Assembly (NCBI RefSeq): GCF_023573145.1
Contig: NZ_CP097636.1
Span: forward strand, 2,914,001-2,978,000
Direction: 5' to 3'
Source of the DNA: Aquincola tertiaricarbonis
GTDB lineage: Bacteria; Pseudomonadota; Gammaproteobacteria; Burkholderiales; Burkholderiaceae_C
DNA length: 64,000 nucleotides
The notes under the pieces are model-generated. The model searched no databases. It was not told the DNA's origin and saw only the letters and a program-made list of their open reading frames with translations. Shown one piece after another: positions 1-8,959 of this stretch. Position numbers and translations under genes: made by a program. Position 1 is the stretch's first letter. Every line of letters starts with the position of its first letter.

Positions 1-2
1 TG

Positions 3-431
3 CTGGCGCTGCTGCTGCTGGCCCAGTTGGGGCTGCGCTGGCGCGACGTGCTGGCCGCCCGCTGGCCCGAATCGGCCCCCGTGCTGCGCGGCCTGTGCGC
101 CATCGCCGGCTGCCAGGTGGAGCCGATGCGCCGGGTGGACAGCCTGGCCGTGGAGAGCAGTGGCCTGGTGATGCTGGAAGGCAGCACCAACCAGTACGAG
201 TTCACCGCCACACTGCGCAACAACGACCGGGTGCCGGTGATGCTGCCTTCGCTGGAACTCACGCTGACCGATGCGCAAGGCCAGGTGGTGGCGCGCAAGG
301 TACTGAACGCCAGCAGCCTGGGGGCCCATGGCAGCACCATCGCCCCTGGGGCCACGTTGCCGCTGCAAGGCGTGCTGGCGGGTGGCGATCGCAAGATCAC
401 CGGCTACAGCGCCGAGATCTTCTACCCCTGA
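3..431 (+). CDS. DUF3426 family membrane protein, C-terminal part
   Basis: This open frame enters from the left edge, so only the last 142 residues are seen. It begins inside a leucine-rich hydrophobic stretch that is probably a membrane anchor, followed by a soluble domain with beta-rich character (QYEFTATLRNNDRVPVMLP, then LELTLTDAQGQVVARKVL). This layout is typical of DUF3426 proteins, which carry an N-terminal zinc ribbon (outside the window), one transmembrane helix and this domain. The molecular function of the family is not established. The next gene starts 32 bp downstream on the same strand, so the two are probably cotranscribed. Confidence 0.75.
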   Translation: MALLLLAQLGLRWRDVLAARWPESAPVLRGLCAIAGCQVEPMRRVDSLAVESSGLVMLEGSTNQYEFTATLRNNDRVPVMLPSLELTLTDAQGQVVARKVLNASSLGAHGSTIAPGATLPLQGVLAGGDRKITGYSAEIFYP

Positions 432-462
432 TCCTTTCCGTTCTTCTTCTCCAGGAGCCACC

Positions 463-1368
463 ATGGCCGCCCTCATCTGCGGATCGCTCGCGTTCGACAC
501 GATCACCAATTTCCCGGGCCGCTTCGCGCAGCAGATCCTGCCCGAGCAGGTGCACATCCTGAACGTGTCCTTCCTGGTGCCCACGCTGCGCCGCGAGTTC
601 GGCGGCTGCGCCGGCAACATCGGCTACACGCTGCAGGCCCTGGGTGGCCAGGCGGTGGTGATGGCCGCGGTGGGCAGCGACGGCGCCGACTACGTGACGC
701 GGCTGCAGGGCCTGGGCATCGACACCTCGTGCATCCACACGGTGGCCGACAGCTACACGGCGCAGGGCATGTGCATCACCGATGCCGACAACAACCAGAT
801 CTGGGCCTTCCACCCCGGCGCGATGAGCCTGGCGCACCTGACCGAGGTGCCGGCCCGCAGCGACCTGAAGGTGGGCATCATCGCGCCCGACGGCCGTGAC
901 GCGATGCTGCTGCATGCGCAGCAGATGCATGCGGCCGGCATCCCCTTCGTGTTCGATCCGGGCCAGGGCCTGCCGATGTTCGATGGTGCCGAGCTGCGCC
1001 GCTTCGTCGAGCAGGCAACCTGGGTGACGGTGAACGACTACGAAGCGCGCATGCTCGTCGAACGCATGGGCACCGACATCGAGTCGCTGTCGCGCTCGCA
1101 CCTGCAGGGCGTGATCGTCACGCTGGCCGACCAGGGCTGCGAGGTGTGGCAGCAGGGCCAGCGCACGCTGGTGCCGGGCGTCAAGGCCAGCGATGTGCTG
1201 GACCCCACCGGCTGCGGCGACGCCTTCCGGGGCGGCCTGCTGTACGGCCTGGAACGCGGCTGGGACCTGCCCCGCTGCGCTGCGTTGGGGAACCGCCTGG
1301 GCGCCCTCAAGATCGGCAGCCGCGGCGGCCAGAACCACCAGATCGACCCGGCGATCGCCGAGGCCTGA
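463..1368 (+). CDS. PfkB-family carbohydrate/adenosine kinase
   Basis: A 301-residue sugar or nucleoside kinase of the ribokinase/PfkB superfamily, expected to phosphorylate a hydroxymethyl group with ATP in the cytoplasm. The N-terminal family signature with the glycine pair is visible (FGGCAGNIG, residues 46-54), as is the C-terminal signature DPTGCGDAF at about 247-255, which contains the catalytic aspartate and the anion hole. The ATG at 463 is preceded by AGGAG (453-457), which fixes the start. Betaproteobacterial relatives are often labelled adenosine kinase-like, but the substrate cannot be read from sequence. It follows the DUF3426 gene closely and precedes a convergent nucleoid-protein gene. 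Confidence 0.85.
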   Translation: MAALICGSLAFDTITNFPGRFAQQILPEQVHILNVSFLVPTLRREFGGCAGNIGYTLQALGGQAVVMAAVGSDGADYVTRLQGLGIDTSCIHTVADSYTAQGMCITDADNNQIWAFHPGAMSLAHLTEVPARSDLKVGIIAPDGRDAMLLHAQQMHAAGIPFVFDPGQGLPMFDGAELRRFVEQATWVTVNDYEARMLVERMGTDIESLSRSHLQGVIVTLADQGCEVWQQGQRTLVPGVKASDVLDPTGCGDAFRGGLLYGLERGWDLPRCAALGNRLGALKIGSRGGQNHQIDPAIAEA

Positions 1369-1380
1369 CCACCCGCCCGC

Positions 1381-1419
1381 CGGGCCGCCCCAAGGGCGGG
1401 TGCTCCCCCTCGGGGGGGC
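1381..1419 (+). repeat. dispersed intergenic GC-rich repeat, copy 1
   Basis: The blocks cgggccgccccaag (1381-1394) and ccccctcggggggcg (1405-1419) recur in the same order on the opposite strand at 11989-12027, also between genes. Both copies lie just after a stop codon. They look like a family of genome-wide intergenic hairpin-forming repeats of this lineage; the full extent of the unit is uncertain. Confidence 0.5.
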
Positions 1420-1453
1420 GCGAGCGTAGCGAGCTTGGGGGCACCATAAAGAA

Positions 1454-1476
1454 AAGCCCGGCGCTGGGCCGGGCTT
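1454..1476 (-). terminator. Rho-independent terminator of the histone-like gene
   Basis: An 8-bp stem (aagcccgg / ccgggctt) with a short loop lies 48 bp beyond the stop of the histone-like gene. Read on the minus strand it is followed by tttctttat, a T-rich tail. Confidence 0.75.
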
Positions 1477-1524
1477 CACATCGTTGCAGCAAGACCACCT
1501 GGCGGTGGTCTCAGCTGCGCACGA

Positions 1525-2025
1525 TCAGGGCTTGTTGCCGGTCGGGAAGGGCCAGGCCGCAGCCGGGCTCAGGGCCGTCTTTGCCGCAGGGGCAGCAGGG
1601 GCACTGGGGGTCGGCGCCTTCTTCGCGGCCTTCTTGCCAGCCGCCTTCTTGGCGGGCGCAGCAGCAGCCTTCTTGGCCGGTGCAGCGGCCTTCTTGGCAG
1701 CAGCCTTCTTCGCCGGTGCGGCGGCCTTCTTGGCGGGCGCAGCCGCCTTCTTGGCCGGTGCAGCCTTCTTCGCCGGTGCAGCCGCCTTCTTGGCCGGTGC
1801 AGCCTTCTTCGCCGGAGCGGCCTTCTTCGCGGGCGCCGCCTTCTTGGCCGGTGCCGCCTTCTTGGCCGCAGCCTTCTTCGCCGGTGCAGCCGCCTTCTTG
1901 GCCGGTGCAGCCTTCTTCGCCGGAGCGGCGGCCTTCTTGGCCGGTGCCGCCTTCTTCGCCGGGGCCGCGGCCTTCTTCGCCGGAGCCGCCTTCTTGGCCG
2001 GTGCGGCCTTCTTCGCAGTTGCCAT
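1525..2025 (-). CDS. histone H1-like nucleoid protein (PAKKAA repeats)
   Basis: A 166-residue protein made almost wholly of lysine, alanine and proline in AAPAKK/AAAKK repeats after MATAKK. The last 30 or so residues (APTPSAPAAPAAKTALSPAA) are less basic. It resembles the HctB/AlgP-type histone H1-like proteins of betaproteobacteria, which bind DNA non-specifically through lysine tails and affect nucleoid compaction. The ATG at 2025 is chosen because AAGGAG lies 7 bases upstream; a longer frame up to 2088 lacks repeats and a ribosome site. The coding repeats make this stretch a DNA tandem repeat (15-27 bp units), so its length is likely to vary between strains. Confidence 0.85.
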   Translation of the reverse strand: MATAKKAAPAKKAAPAKKAAAPAKKAAPAKKAAAPAKKAAPAKKAAAPAKKAAAKKAAPAKKAAPAKKAAPAKKAAPAKKAAAPAKKAAPAKKAAAPAKKAAAPAKKAAAKKAAAPAKKAAAAPAKKAAGKKAAKKAPTPSAPAAPAAKTALSPAAAWPFPTGNKP

Positions 2026-2247
2026 TTCAATCTCCTTGATCAAGTTGCAAACAGCACCCTGCTGCTCGAGTACAGCAAGGTGGCCCACCGTCCGCGGTCT
2101 TCCGGCTCAGGGCCGGCTGCCTCGGTACGGTGAACGGGGTGGCGGTCCGAGAGTCCGGCTTCTATGGCCGGGCTTCTCGTGCCGCGGATCTTGATCTCTT
2201 CACACCAGGGAACTGTCTGCTGCCGATCGGGTGATCGAAGCGCGCGT

Positions 2248-3474
2248 TCAGTCCCAGCTCAATGCGCCACCGGATTGGTACTCGATGACGCGGGTTTCGA
2301 AAAAGTTGCGCTCCTTCTTCAGGTCGATCATCTCGCTCATCCAGGGGAACGGGTTTTCCTCGTTCGGGAAGAGCGGGTCGAGGCCGATCTGCACCGCGCG
2401 CCGGTTGGCGATGTAGCGCAGGTAGCCCTTGAACATGGACGCGTTCAGACCCAGCACGCCGCGCGGCATGGTGTCTTCGGCATAGCGGTATTCGAGGTCG
2501 ACGGCCTTGAGGAACAGCGCCGTGATCTCGGCCTTGAACTCCGCCGTCCACAGGTGCGGGTTCTCGTTCTTGAGCTGGTTGATCAGGTCGATGCCGAAGT
2601 TGCAGTGCATCGACTCGTCGCGCAGGATGTACTGGTACTGCTCGGCGGCGCCCGTCATCTTGTTCTGCCGGCCCAGCGCGAGGATCTGCGTGAAGCCGAC
2701 GTAGAAGAACAGGCCTTCCATCAGGCAGGCGAAGACGATCAGGCTCTTGAGCAGCGTCTGGTCGTTCTCGGGCGTGCCGGTCTGGAAGTTGGGGTCCATG
2801 ATCGCGTCGATGTACGGGATCAGGAACTCGTCCTTGTCGCGGATCGACGGCACCTCGTTGTAGGCGTTGAAGATCTCGCTCTCGTCCAGGCCCAGCGACT
2901 CGACGATGTACTGGTACGCGTGGGTGTGGATCGCTTCTTCGAACGCCTGGCGCAGCAGGAACTGCCGGCACTCAGGGGCCGTGATGTGGCGGTAGGTGCC
3001 CAGCACGATGTTGTTGGCCGCCAGCGAGTCGGCCGTGACGAAGAAGCCGAGGTTGCGCTTGATGATGCGGCGCTCGTCGTCCGTCAGGCCGTTGGGGTCC
3101 TTCCAGGTCGCGATGTCGCGCGACATGTTCACCTCTTGCGGCATCCAGTGATTGGCACAGGTGGCGAGGTACTTTTCCCAAGCCCACTTGTATTTGAACG
3201 GGACGAGCTGATTGACATCCGTCTGGCCATTGATGATGCGCTTGTCGGCCACGTTGACGCGGCGCGTGCTGTGTGCAGCAGCGGCGGCAATCGATGTGCC
3301 TGCGACAGGGGCAACAGCCTTGGGTGCGACGGGGGCTGAAGGCGTGAACGCGGCGGTTTGCAGAGCCGGCGATGCCATCGCTGCGCGGGGTGCTTGGACC
3401 ATCGCGTCAACAGGTTGTGCAGCTCTTTCAGGAGCCTTGGCTTCGACCGGCTTGTCGTCTTCCCAGACCAGCAT
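2248..3474 (-). CDS. nrdB: ribonucleotide reductase class Ia, beta subunit (R2)
   Basis: A 408-residue NrdB, the small subunit that generates and stores the di-iron tyrosyl radical needed to reduce ribonucleoside diphosphates. The metal-site segment EEAIHTHAY (about residues 175-183) carries the Glu-x-x-His pair and the radical tyrosine in the E. coli E115-H118-Y122 spacing, and [10 protein letters not shown] (about 288) carries the second Glu-x-x-His set. The C-terminus (SGGALSWD) is the flexible tail that docks to NrdA. An N-terminal extension of about 75 residues, rich in alanine and proline, precedes the conserved core. It lies 122 bp downstream of nrdA on the same strand, so nrdA-nrdB probably form one transcript under NrdR control. 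Confidence 0.95.
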   Translation of the reverse strand: MLVWEDDKPVEAKAPERAAQPVDAMVQAPRAAMASPALQTAAFTPSAPVAPKAVAPVAGTSIAAAAAHSTRRVNVADKRIINGQTDVNQLVPFKYKWAWEKYLATCANHWMPQEVNMSRDIATWKDPNGLTDDERRIIKRNLGFFVTADSLAANNIVLGTYRHITAPECRQFLLRQAFEEAIHTHAYQYIVESLGLDESEIFNAYNEVPSIRDKDEFLIPYIDAIMDPNFQTGTPENDQTLLKSLIVFACLMEGLFFYVGFTQILALGRQNKMTGAAEQYQYILRDESMHCNFGIDLINQLKNENPHLWTAEFKAEITALFLKAVDLEYRYAEDTMPRGVLGLNASMFKGYLRYIANRRAVQIGLDPLFPNEENPFPWMSEMIDLKKERNFFETRVIEYQSGGALSWD

Positions 3475-3544
3475 GTATGTACATCCTCAGGTGTTGAAAT
3501 TATCGGAGTGTTGTGTTCAAACACCAAGCACTTATTGACATCAA

Positions 3545-3584
3545 TGCGATGTCGATGTTGCCGCTTCGCATCGACAACATCGCA
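3545..3584. other. inverted repeat between nrdA and nrdB
   Basis: The arms cgatgttg (3553-3560) and caacatcg (3575-3582) pair perfectly, and an alternative pairing of tgcgatgt with acatcgca (3545-3552 / 3577-3584) is possible. It lies just beyond the nrdA stop. There is no T-run, so it may be an mRNA-stability or processing hairpin and not a terminator. Confidence 0.4.
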
Positions 3585-3596
3585 TCGCTCACGCCA

Positions 3597-6509
3597 TCAC
3601 TGGCAGGCTTCGCAGCCCGGGTCGTCGATGGCGCAGAACTTGATGTCGGTGGCGGGCTCTGATGCCGCTTGAGCACGTGCTTGGGCAGCCGCTGCATCGA
3701 TGGCGGACAGGCCACCACCGCTGGCTTGCGAGCCCGAGCTCACCGCGTTCATCGCACCGGCCTTGACCGTCGACTTCTCTGCATGGGTGGCGCCCATGGT
3801 GCGCAGGTAGTAGGTGGTCTTGAGGCCACGGATCCACGCGAGCTTGTAGGTCTCGTCGAGCTTCTTGCCCGAGGCACCGGCCATGTAGATGTTCAGGCTC
3901 TGCGCCTGGTCGATCCATTTCTGGCGGCGTGCAGCGGCTTCGACCAGCCATTGCGTCTCGACCTCGAAGGCGGTGGCATACAGCTGCTTGAGGTCTTCAG
4001 GCACGCGGTCGATGCGGCGCAGCGAACCGTCGAAGTGCTTGAGGTCCATCACCATCACGTCGTCCCACAGGCCGAGCTTCTTCAGGTCACGCACGAGGTA
4101 CTCGTTGATGACGGTGAACTCACCCGACAGGTTGGACTTGACCGACAGGTTGCCGAAGCAAGGCTCGATCGACGCATCCACACCCACGATGTTGGAGATG
4201 GTGGCGGTGGGCGCGATGGCCACGCAGTTGCTGTTGCGCATGCCATGGGTGGCGATGCGCTGGCGCAGCGCGTCCCAGTCCAGCGTGGCTTCGGTGTCGG
4301 CTTCCACATAGCCGCCGCGTTCTTCGGCCAGCATCTTCAGCGAGTCGAGCGGCAGCACGCCACGGTCCCACAGCGAGCCGCGGTAGCTGCTGTAGCGGCC
4401 ACGCTCGGCGGCCAGCTCGGTCGAGGCCCAGTAGGCCTGGTAGCACACGGCTTCCATCGAGCGGTCGGCGAACTCCACCGCGGCCTGGCTGGCGTAGGGC
4501 GTGCGCAGCTGGTACAGCGCGTCCTGGAAGCCCATGATGCCCAGGCCCACCGGACGATGGCGCAGGTTGCTGTCACGCGCCTTCTTGACGGCGTAGTAGT
4601 TGATGTCGATCACGTTGTCGAGCATGCGCATCGCGGTGGACACGGTGCGCTTGAGCTTGTCGTGGTCGATGCCGCCGTCCTTCAGGTGCTGGGCCAGGTT
4701 GACCGAGCCCAGGTTGCACACGGCGATCTCGCTGTCGCTGGTGTTCAGCGTGATCTCGGTGCACAGGTTGGACGAGTGCACCACGCCCACGTGCTGCTGC
4801 GGGCTGCGCACGTTGCAGGCGTCCTTGAAGGTGATCCAGGGATGGCCGGTCTCGAACAGCATCGACAGCATCTTGCGCCACAGGTCCTTGGCCGGCATGC
4901 GCTTGAACAGCTTGATCTCGCCACGGTCGGCCTTGGCTTCATAGGCCACGTAGGCTTCTTCAAAGGCCTTGCCGATCTTGTCGTGCAGGTCGGGGCAGGT
5001 GGAGGGCGAGAACAGCGTCCAGTCGCCACCTTCCATCACGCGCTTCATGAACAGGTCGGGAATCCAGTTCGCCGTGTTCATGTCGTGGGTGCGGCGGCGG
5101 TCGTCGCCGGTGTTCTTGCGCAGCTCCAGGAACTCTTCGATGTCCAGGTGCCAGGTCTCGAGGTACGCGCACACCGCGCCCTTGCGCTTGCCGCCCTGGT
5201 TCACGGCCACGGCCGTGTCGTTGACCACCTTCAGGAACGGCACCACGCCCTGGCTCTTGCCGTTGGTGCCCTTGATGTAGGAGCCCAGCGCACGCACGTT
5301 GGTCCAGTCGTTGCCCAGGCCACCGGCGAACTTGGACAGCAGCGCGTTTTCCTTCAGCGCTTCATAGATGCCGTCGAGGTCGTCGGCCACGGTGGTCAGG
5401 TAGCAGCTGGACAGCTGCGAGCGACGGGTGCCGGCGTTGAACAGCGTGGGCGTGCTCGACATGAAGTCGAAGGTCGACAGCACGTTGTAGAACTCGATGG
5501 CACGCGCCTCGCGGTCGATCTCGTTGAGCGACAGGCCCATGGCCACGCGCATGAAGAAGGCCTGCGGCAGCTCGATGCGGGTTTCGTTGACGTGCAGGAA
5601 GTAGCGGTCGTACAGCGTCTGCAGGCCGAGGTAGTCGAACTGCAGGTCGCGCTCGGCCTTCAGGGCCGCGCCCAGGCGGGCCAGGTCGAACTGCATCAGC
5701 TTCTCGTCCAGCAGCTCGGCCTGCACGCCCTTCTTGATGAAGGTGGGGAAGTACTCGGCGTACTGCGTGGCCATGTCGGCCTGCATCGCCTCGAAGCCCA
5801 GCACTTCCTTGCGGATGGTGTGCAGCAGCAGGCGGGCGGTGGCGCGGGTGTAGCCGGGGTCCTTCTCGATCAGCGTGCGGGCGGCCAGGATGGCGGCCTT
5901 GTGCACTTCTTCGATGGGCACGCCGTCGTACAGGTTGCGGCGGGTTTCGGACAGGATGGGCTCGGGGCGGATGTCGGCGCCCAGGTCGGCACAGGCCGAC
6001 TCCACCAGCATCTGCAGGCGGGCATCGTCCAGCGGCACGCGCACGCCGTTCTCGGTGACGAACAGGGTGTGCGGGGTCGCGGCTTCGTCCGGCGTCACCT
6101 GGCGGGCACGCTCCTGCGAACGGCGCTCGCGGTACAGCACGTAGGCACGCGCCACCTCATGGTGGCCACCGCGCATCAGGCCCAGTTCCACCTGGTCCTG
6201 CACGTCCTCGATGTGGAAGGTGCCACCGCCCGGACGCGAGCGCAGCAGCGCACGCACCACGTTCTCGGTCAGGCCGTCCACCGTCTCGCGCACGCTGGCC
6301 GAGGCCGCACCCTGGGTGCCATGCACCGCCAGGAAGGCCTTCATCAGCGCGACGGCGATCTTGTTGGGCTCGAAGGCCACGACCGCGCCGTTGCGGCGCA
6401 GGATCTGGTAGCCCTGGTAGGCGGGTGCGGCGGTGCTGGCGACCGTCGCACGGGCGGGGGACGTCGGCAACACCGGGGACGACGCCGAGGAACTGGCAGT
6501 GGCGTGCAT
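3597..6509 (-). CDS. nrdA: ribonucleotide reductase class Ia, alpha subunit (R1)
   Basis: A 970-residue NrdA that reduces NDPs to dNDPs with NrdB. Two consecutive ATP-cone-like regions occupy roughly residues 30-230 (first: ILRRNGAVVAFEPNKIAVAL; second after LFVTENGVRVPL), longer than the single cone of E. coli NrdA. Active-site cysteines are visible in SQLSSCYLTT (about 368), NLCTEI (about 585, with the catalytic Cys and Glu) and VCNLGSVNL (about 598). The redox-shuttle pair ends the protein (CEACQ). The start is the ATG at 6509 behind GGAG; a longer frame to 6653 is not conserved-looking. Expression is probably controlled by the two NrdR boxes upstream. Confidence 0.96.
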   Translation of the reverse strand: MHATASSSASSPVLPTSPARATVASTAAPAYQGYQILRRNGAVVAFEPNKIAVALMKAFLAVHGTQGAASASVRETVDGLTENVVRALLRSRPGGGTFHIEDVQDQVELGLMRGGHHEVARAYVLYRERRSQERARQVTPDEAATPHTLFVTENGVRVPLDDARLQMLVESACADLGADIRPEPILSETRRNLYDGVPIEEVHKAAILAARTLIEKDPGYTRATARLLLHTIRKEVLGFEAMQADMATQYAEYFPTFIKKGVQAELLDEKLMQFDLARLGAALKAERDLQFDYLGLQTLYDRYFLHVNETRIELPQAFFMRVAMGLSLNEIDREARAIEFYNVLSTFDFMSSTPTLFNAGTRRSQLSSCYLTTVADDLDGIYEALKENALLSKFAGGLGNDWTNVRALGSYIKGTNGKSQGVVPFLKVVNDTAVAVNQGGKRKGAVCAYLETWHLDIEEFLELRKNTGDDRRRTHDMNTANWIPDLFMKRVMEGGDWTLFSPSTCPDLHDKIGKAFEEAYVAYEAKADRGEIKLFKRMPAKDLWRKMLSMLFETGHPWITFKDACNVRSPQQHVGVVHSSNLCTEITLNTSDSEIAVCNLGSVNLAQHLKDGGIDHDKLKRTVSTAMRMLDNVIDINYYAVKKARDSNLRHRPVGLGIMGFQDALYQLRTPYASQAAVEFADRSMEAVCYQAYWASTELAAERGRYSSYRGSLWDRGVLPLDSLKMLAEERGGYVEADTEATLDWDALRQRIATHGMRNSNCVAIAPTATISNIVGVDASIEPCFGNLSVKSNLSGEFTVINEYLVRDLKKLGLWDDVMVMDLKHFDGSLRRIDRVPEDLKQLYATAFEVETQWLVEAAARRQKWIDQAQSLNIYMAGASGKKLDETYKLAWIRGLKTTYYLRTMGATHAEKSTVKAGAMNAVSSGSQASGGGLSAIDAAAAQARAQAASEPATDIKFCAIDDPGCEACQ

Positions 6510-6744
6510 AAAGCGCTTCTCCTGTCTTGGTGTTAGAGGTTGTGCTGAAAAAAACGGCGAAAAAGGGACCCTGGCCAGGCGCGAATGCGTCCTTGCCGGA
6601 AGACCCAGATGTGTGGAGTGTTCGTTCTGCTGGAGGCTGCAACGGGCCGCCAACCCGCGTGATGGGGGGGGGGCGGTTCCGAAGCGGTGCTGAGACGGTG
6701 AGGGGGCGGCTTACGGGCCGCGGCCTCACCGCTGCAGTGCTGTA

Positions 6745-6773
6745 AGCATAGCACTAGATCTAGTGCTTGCCAG
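6745..6773 (-). promoter_or_regulatory. candidate sigma-70 promoter of nrdA
   Basis: On the minus strand CTGGCA (6773-6768) and TATGCT (6750-6745) stand 17 bp apart, a plausible -35/-10 pair. NrdR box 1 exactly fills the spacer. The resulting leader of nrdA would be about 230 nt. Prediction only. Confidence 0.5.
6750..6767. promoter_or_regulatory. NrdR box 1
   Basis: The perfect 18-bp palindrome agcactagatctagtgct fits the NrdR consensus (acaCwAtATAtwGtgt). NrdR is the ATP/dATP-sensing repressor of ribonucleotide reductase genes and binds paired boxes. Confidence 0.8.
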
Positions 6774-6777
6774 TGGT

Positions 6778-7398
6778 TCAGACACTATCCGTAGCGAGTT
6801 GGGGCCATAGCAGTTGTGCCCCTTGACGACGCGATATTTCCTCTGCCAACTTCCAGTCGAAGCCCGCCCCGGGGTCGTGCTTGCGGCCCGGTGCCACATG
6901 CTCGTGGCCGGCCACGTCCCGCAGCGGATAGGCCACCGCCAGCGCGGCCACCAGCGGCCCCAGCGCGGCGTACTGCGCGGCCTCGAAGGGCGTGCCTTCC
7001 AGCCCTTCCAGCTCGATGCCGATCGAGTAGTCGTTGCAGTTGGGCCGGCCCCGCCAGGCCGACTGCCCCGCATGCCAGGCCCGCCGGTCGCAGGACACGA
7101 ACTGCAGCACCTGCCCGTCGCGGCGGATGACGAAATGCGCCGACACCTCGATGCCTCGGATCTGGCCGAAATACGGGTCCGCGTCCCAGTCCAGCGTGTT
7201 GGTGAAGAGGCGCTCGATCTCGTCGCCGCCATACACACCGGGCGGCAGGCTGATGGAATGCAGCACCAGCAGCGAGATGGCCTCACCGGCCGGGCGCTCG
7301 CCATGGTTGGGTGAATCGATGCGGCGCGCCGCGGGCCACCAACCCTGCTGCAGCGCCTTCGGCGGTGCCTGCCCGGCGAGCGGCGCCGGCTCAGTCAT
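6778..7398 (-). CDS. ampD: AmpD-like 1,6-anhydro-N-acetylmuramyl-L-alanine amidase
   Basis: A 206-residue Amidase_2 domain protein. AmpD hydrolyses the amide bond of anhydro-muropeptides in the cytoplasm during cell-wall recycling. Zinc ligands align as His47 (LLVLHSIS), His165 and Asp175 (GHEHVAPGRKHDPG), with Glu129 (SIGIELEG) and Lys173 matching the catalytic residues of Citrobacter AmpD. No signal peptide is present, as expected for the cytoplasmic enzyme. The ATG at 7398 overlaps the pilR stop by 8 bases, so translation is probably coupled. Confidence 0.9.
   Translation of the reverse strand: MTEPAPLAGQAPPKALQQGWWPAARRIDSPNHGERPAGEAISLLVLHSISLPPGVYGGDEIERLFTNTLDWDADPYFGQIRGIEVSAHFVIRRDGQVLQFVSCDRRAWHAGQSAWRGRPNCNDYSIGIELEGLEGTPFEAAQYAALGPLVAALAVAYPLRDVAGHEHVAPGRKHDPGAGFDWKLAEEISRRQGAQLLWPQLATDSV
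6782..6797. promoter_or_regulatory. NrdR box 2, inside the 3' end of ampD
   Basis: acactatccgtagcga matches the conserved outer positions of the NrdR box. Its centre is 31 bp from the centre of box 1, about three helical turns, which is the usual spacing of paired boxes. It overlaps the last codons of the neighbouring ampD gene. Confidence 0.7.
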
Positions 7399-8959
7399 CG
7401 CCGTCGGCCGCCGCCTCGCCGCTGCCTGCGCCGGCATGCACGCCCAGCCGGGCCATGCGGTAGCGCATCTGCCGCAGCGACAGGCCCAGGCTGGCGCCGG
7501 CCGCCGTGCGGTTGTAGCGGTGGCGCTCCAGCGCGCGGGCCAGGATGTCGCGTTCCACGTCGTCCAGGTAGGCGGCCAGGTCGGTGGGCAGCGGCGCATC
7601 GGCGGGCGCGGGCCGCGGCTCGGCCGGCGGCAGCGCGGCCAGGTCGTCGGCGTACTGGGTGTCGCCAAAGGCGGCATCGGGCAGGCCCAGGTCATCGCGG
7701 CCGATCACGTCGCCGCCCGACATGGCCACCGCCCGCTGCAGCAGGTTCTCCAGCTCGCGCACATTGCCCGGAAAGGCATAACGCGCCAGGTGGGCGAAGG
7801 CGTCGTCGCTCAAGCGCGGCGCCGGCGCCACGCCGGCGTCACGCGCGATGCGCTCCAGCACCGCGGCGCTGATGGGCCGCAGGTCGTCCAGCCGTTCGCG
7901 CAGCGGCGGCACGCGGATCTGGATGACGTTGAGGCGGTAGAACAAGTCCTGCCGGAAACGGCCGGCCTGCACCTCGGCCTGCAGGTCCTTGTGGGTGGCG
8001 CTGACGATGCGCACGTTCACCTGCGCCTCGTTCACCGCGCCCACCGGCCGCACCGCCCGCTCCTGGATCACGCGCAGCAGCTTGCTTTGCATGGACAACG
8101 GCAGGTCGCCGATCTCGTCCAGGAACAAGGTGCCGCCATGCGCGGCCTGGAAGAAGCCTTCACGGTCTTCGGCCGCGCCGGTGAAGGCGCCCTTGCGGTA
8201 GCCGAAGAACTCGGCCTCCAGCAGGTTCTCGGGGATGGCGCCGCAGTTCACCGCGATGAAGGGGCCGCTGCCGCGCGAGCTGACCTTGTGGATGGCGCTG
8301 GCCACCAACTCCTTGCCGGTGCCCGACTCGCCCTGCACCAGCACCGGCGCCATGCTGCGCGACACCTTCTCGATCAAGGCACGCACCTGCTGCATCGCAC
8401 CGCTGTGGCCCACCAGGCGGGCCAGCGCGGCACGGGTCGGCGCCACGGGCGTGGGCGCTGCAGCCGCCGCGGGCGGCTCGCCACTGCGGCTGCGTGCCGG
8501 CGCGGCAGCGGCCGGTGCGGCCGGCAGGCCCTGGGCCAGCGCCGAAGGCAGCTGCGCCGGCACCACGGTGGGCAGCGGCTGGCCGCTGCGGCCCAGGGCC
8601 GAGCCCACCACCGCGCGGAACTGCCGCAGGTCCACCGGCTTGGTCAGGTAGTCGTAGGCGCCCGACTTCAAGGCCTCCACCGCGTTCTCGGCCGAGCCGT
8701 AGGCGGTGATGACGATGGCCTTCTCGGGCCGGCCCTGCTGCTCGATGTGGCGCAGCAGGTCGAGGCCGCTGCCGTCGGGCAGCCGCATGTCGGTGATCAC
8801 GGCGCTGTAGCGGCGGCTGGCCAGGCGGGCCAGCGCGTCTTCCACCGAACCGGCGGTTTCCACGTCGTAGCCCTCACGCACCAGCGTCAGCTCGTACAGC
8901 GTGCGCAGGTCGGGCTCGTCGTCGACCACAAGCAGGCTGAAGGGCGAGGTGGTGGTCAT
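7391..8959 (-). CDS. pilR: sigma-54 dependent response regulator, PilR-like
   Basis: A 522-residue NtrC-class activator. An N-terminal receiver domain (VVDDEPD, and ITDMRLPDGS with the phospho-acceptor aspartate) is followed by an alanine-rich linker. A sigma-54 interaction AAA+ domain comes next, with Walker A GESGTGKE at about 213 and the GAFTGA loop (YRKGAFTGAAED), and a Fis-type helix-turn-helix ends the protein (RYNRTAAGASLGLSLRQMRY). Paired with the kinase gene upstream it matches PilS-PilR, which activates the type IV pilin promoter from sigma-54 sites. Start ATG at 8959; the sensor-kinase gene ends at 8956, giving a 4-base ATGA overlap. Confidence 0.88.
   Translation of the reverse strand: MTTTSPFSLLVVDDEPDLRTLYELTLVREGYDVETAGSVEDALARLASRRYSAVITDMRLPDGSGLDLLRHIEQQGRPEKAIVITAYGSAENAVEALKSGAYDYLTKPVDLRQFRAVVGSALGRSGQPLPTVVPAQLPSALAQGLPAAPAAAAPARSRSGEPPAAAAAPTPVAPTRAALARLVGHSGAMQQVRALIEKVSRSMAPVLVQGESGTGKELVASAIHKVSSRGSGPFIAVNCGAIPENLLEAEFFGYRKGAFTGAAEDREGFFQAAHGGTLFLDEIGDLPLSMQSKLLRVIQERAVRPVGAVNEAQVNVRIVSATHKDLQAEVQAGRFRQDLFYRLNVIQIRVPPLRERLDDLRPISAAVLERIARDAGVAPAPRLSDDAFAHLARYAFPGNVRELENLLQRAVAMSGGDVIGRDDLGLPDAAFGDTQYADDLAALPPAEPRPAPADAPLPTDLAAYLDDVERDILARALERHRYNRTAAGASLGLSLRQMRYRMARLGVHAGAGSGEAAADGDD

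Noticed and set aside
1569..2030. Arg/Pro-rich frame overlapping the histone-like gene
   Set aside because: Alternative-frame reading of the AAPAKK coding repeat; the lysine/alanine frame has the ribosome site.
3669..6536. 955-codon open frame antisense to nrdA
   Set aside because: It is the shadow frame of a high-GC gene: composition rich in His, Val, Gly and Arg with no domain, while the opposite strand encodes a clear NrdA.
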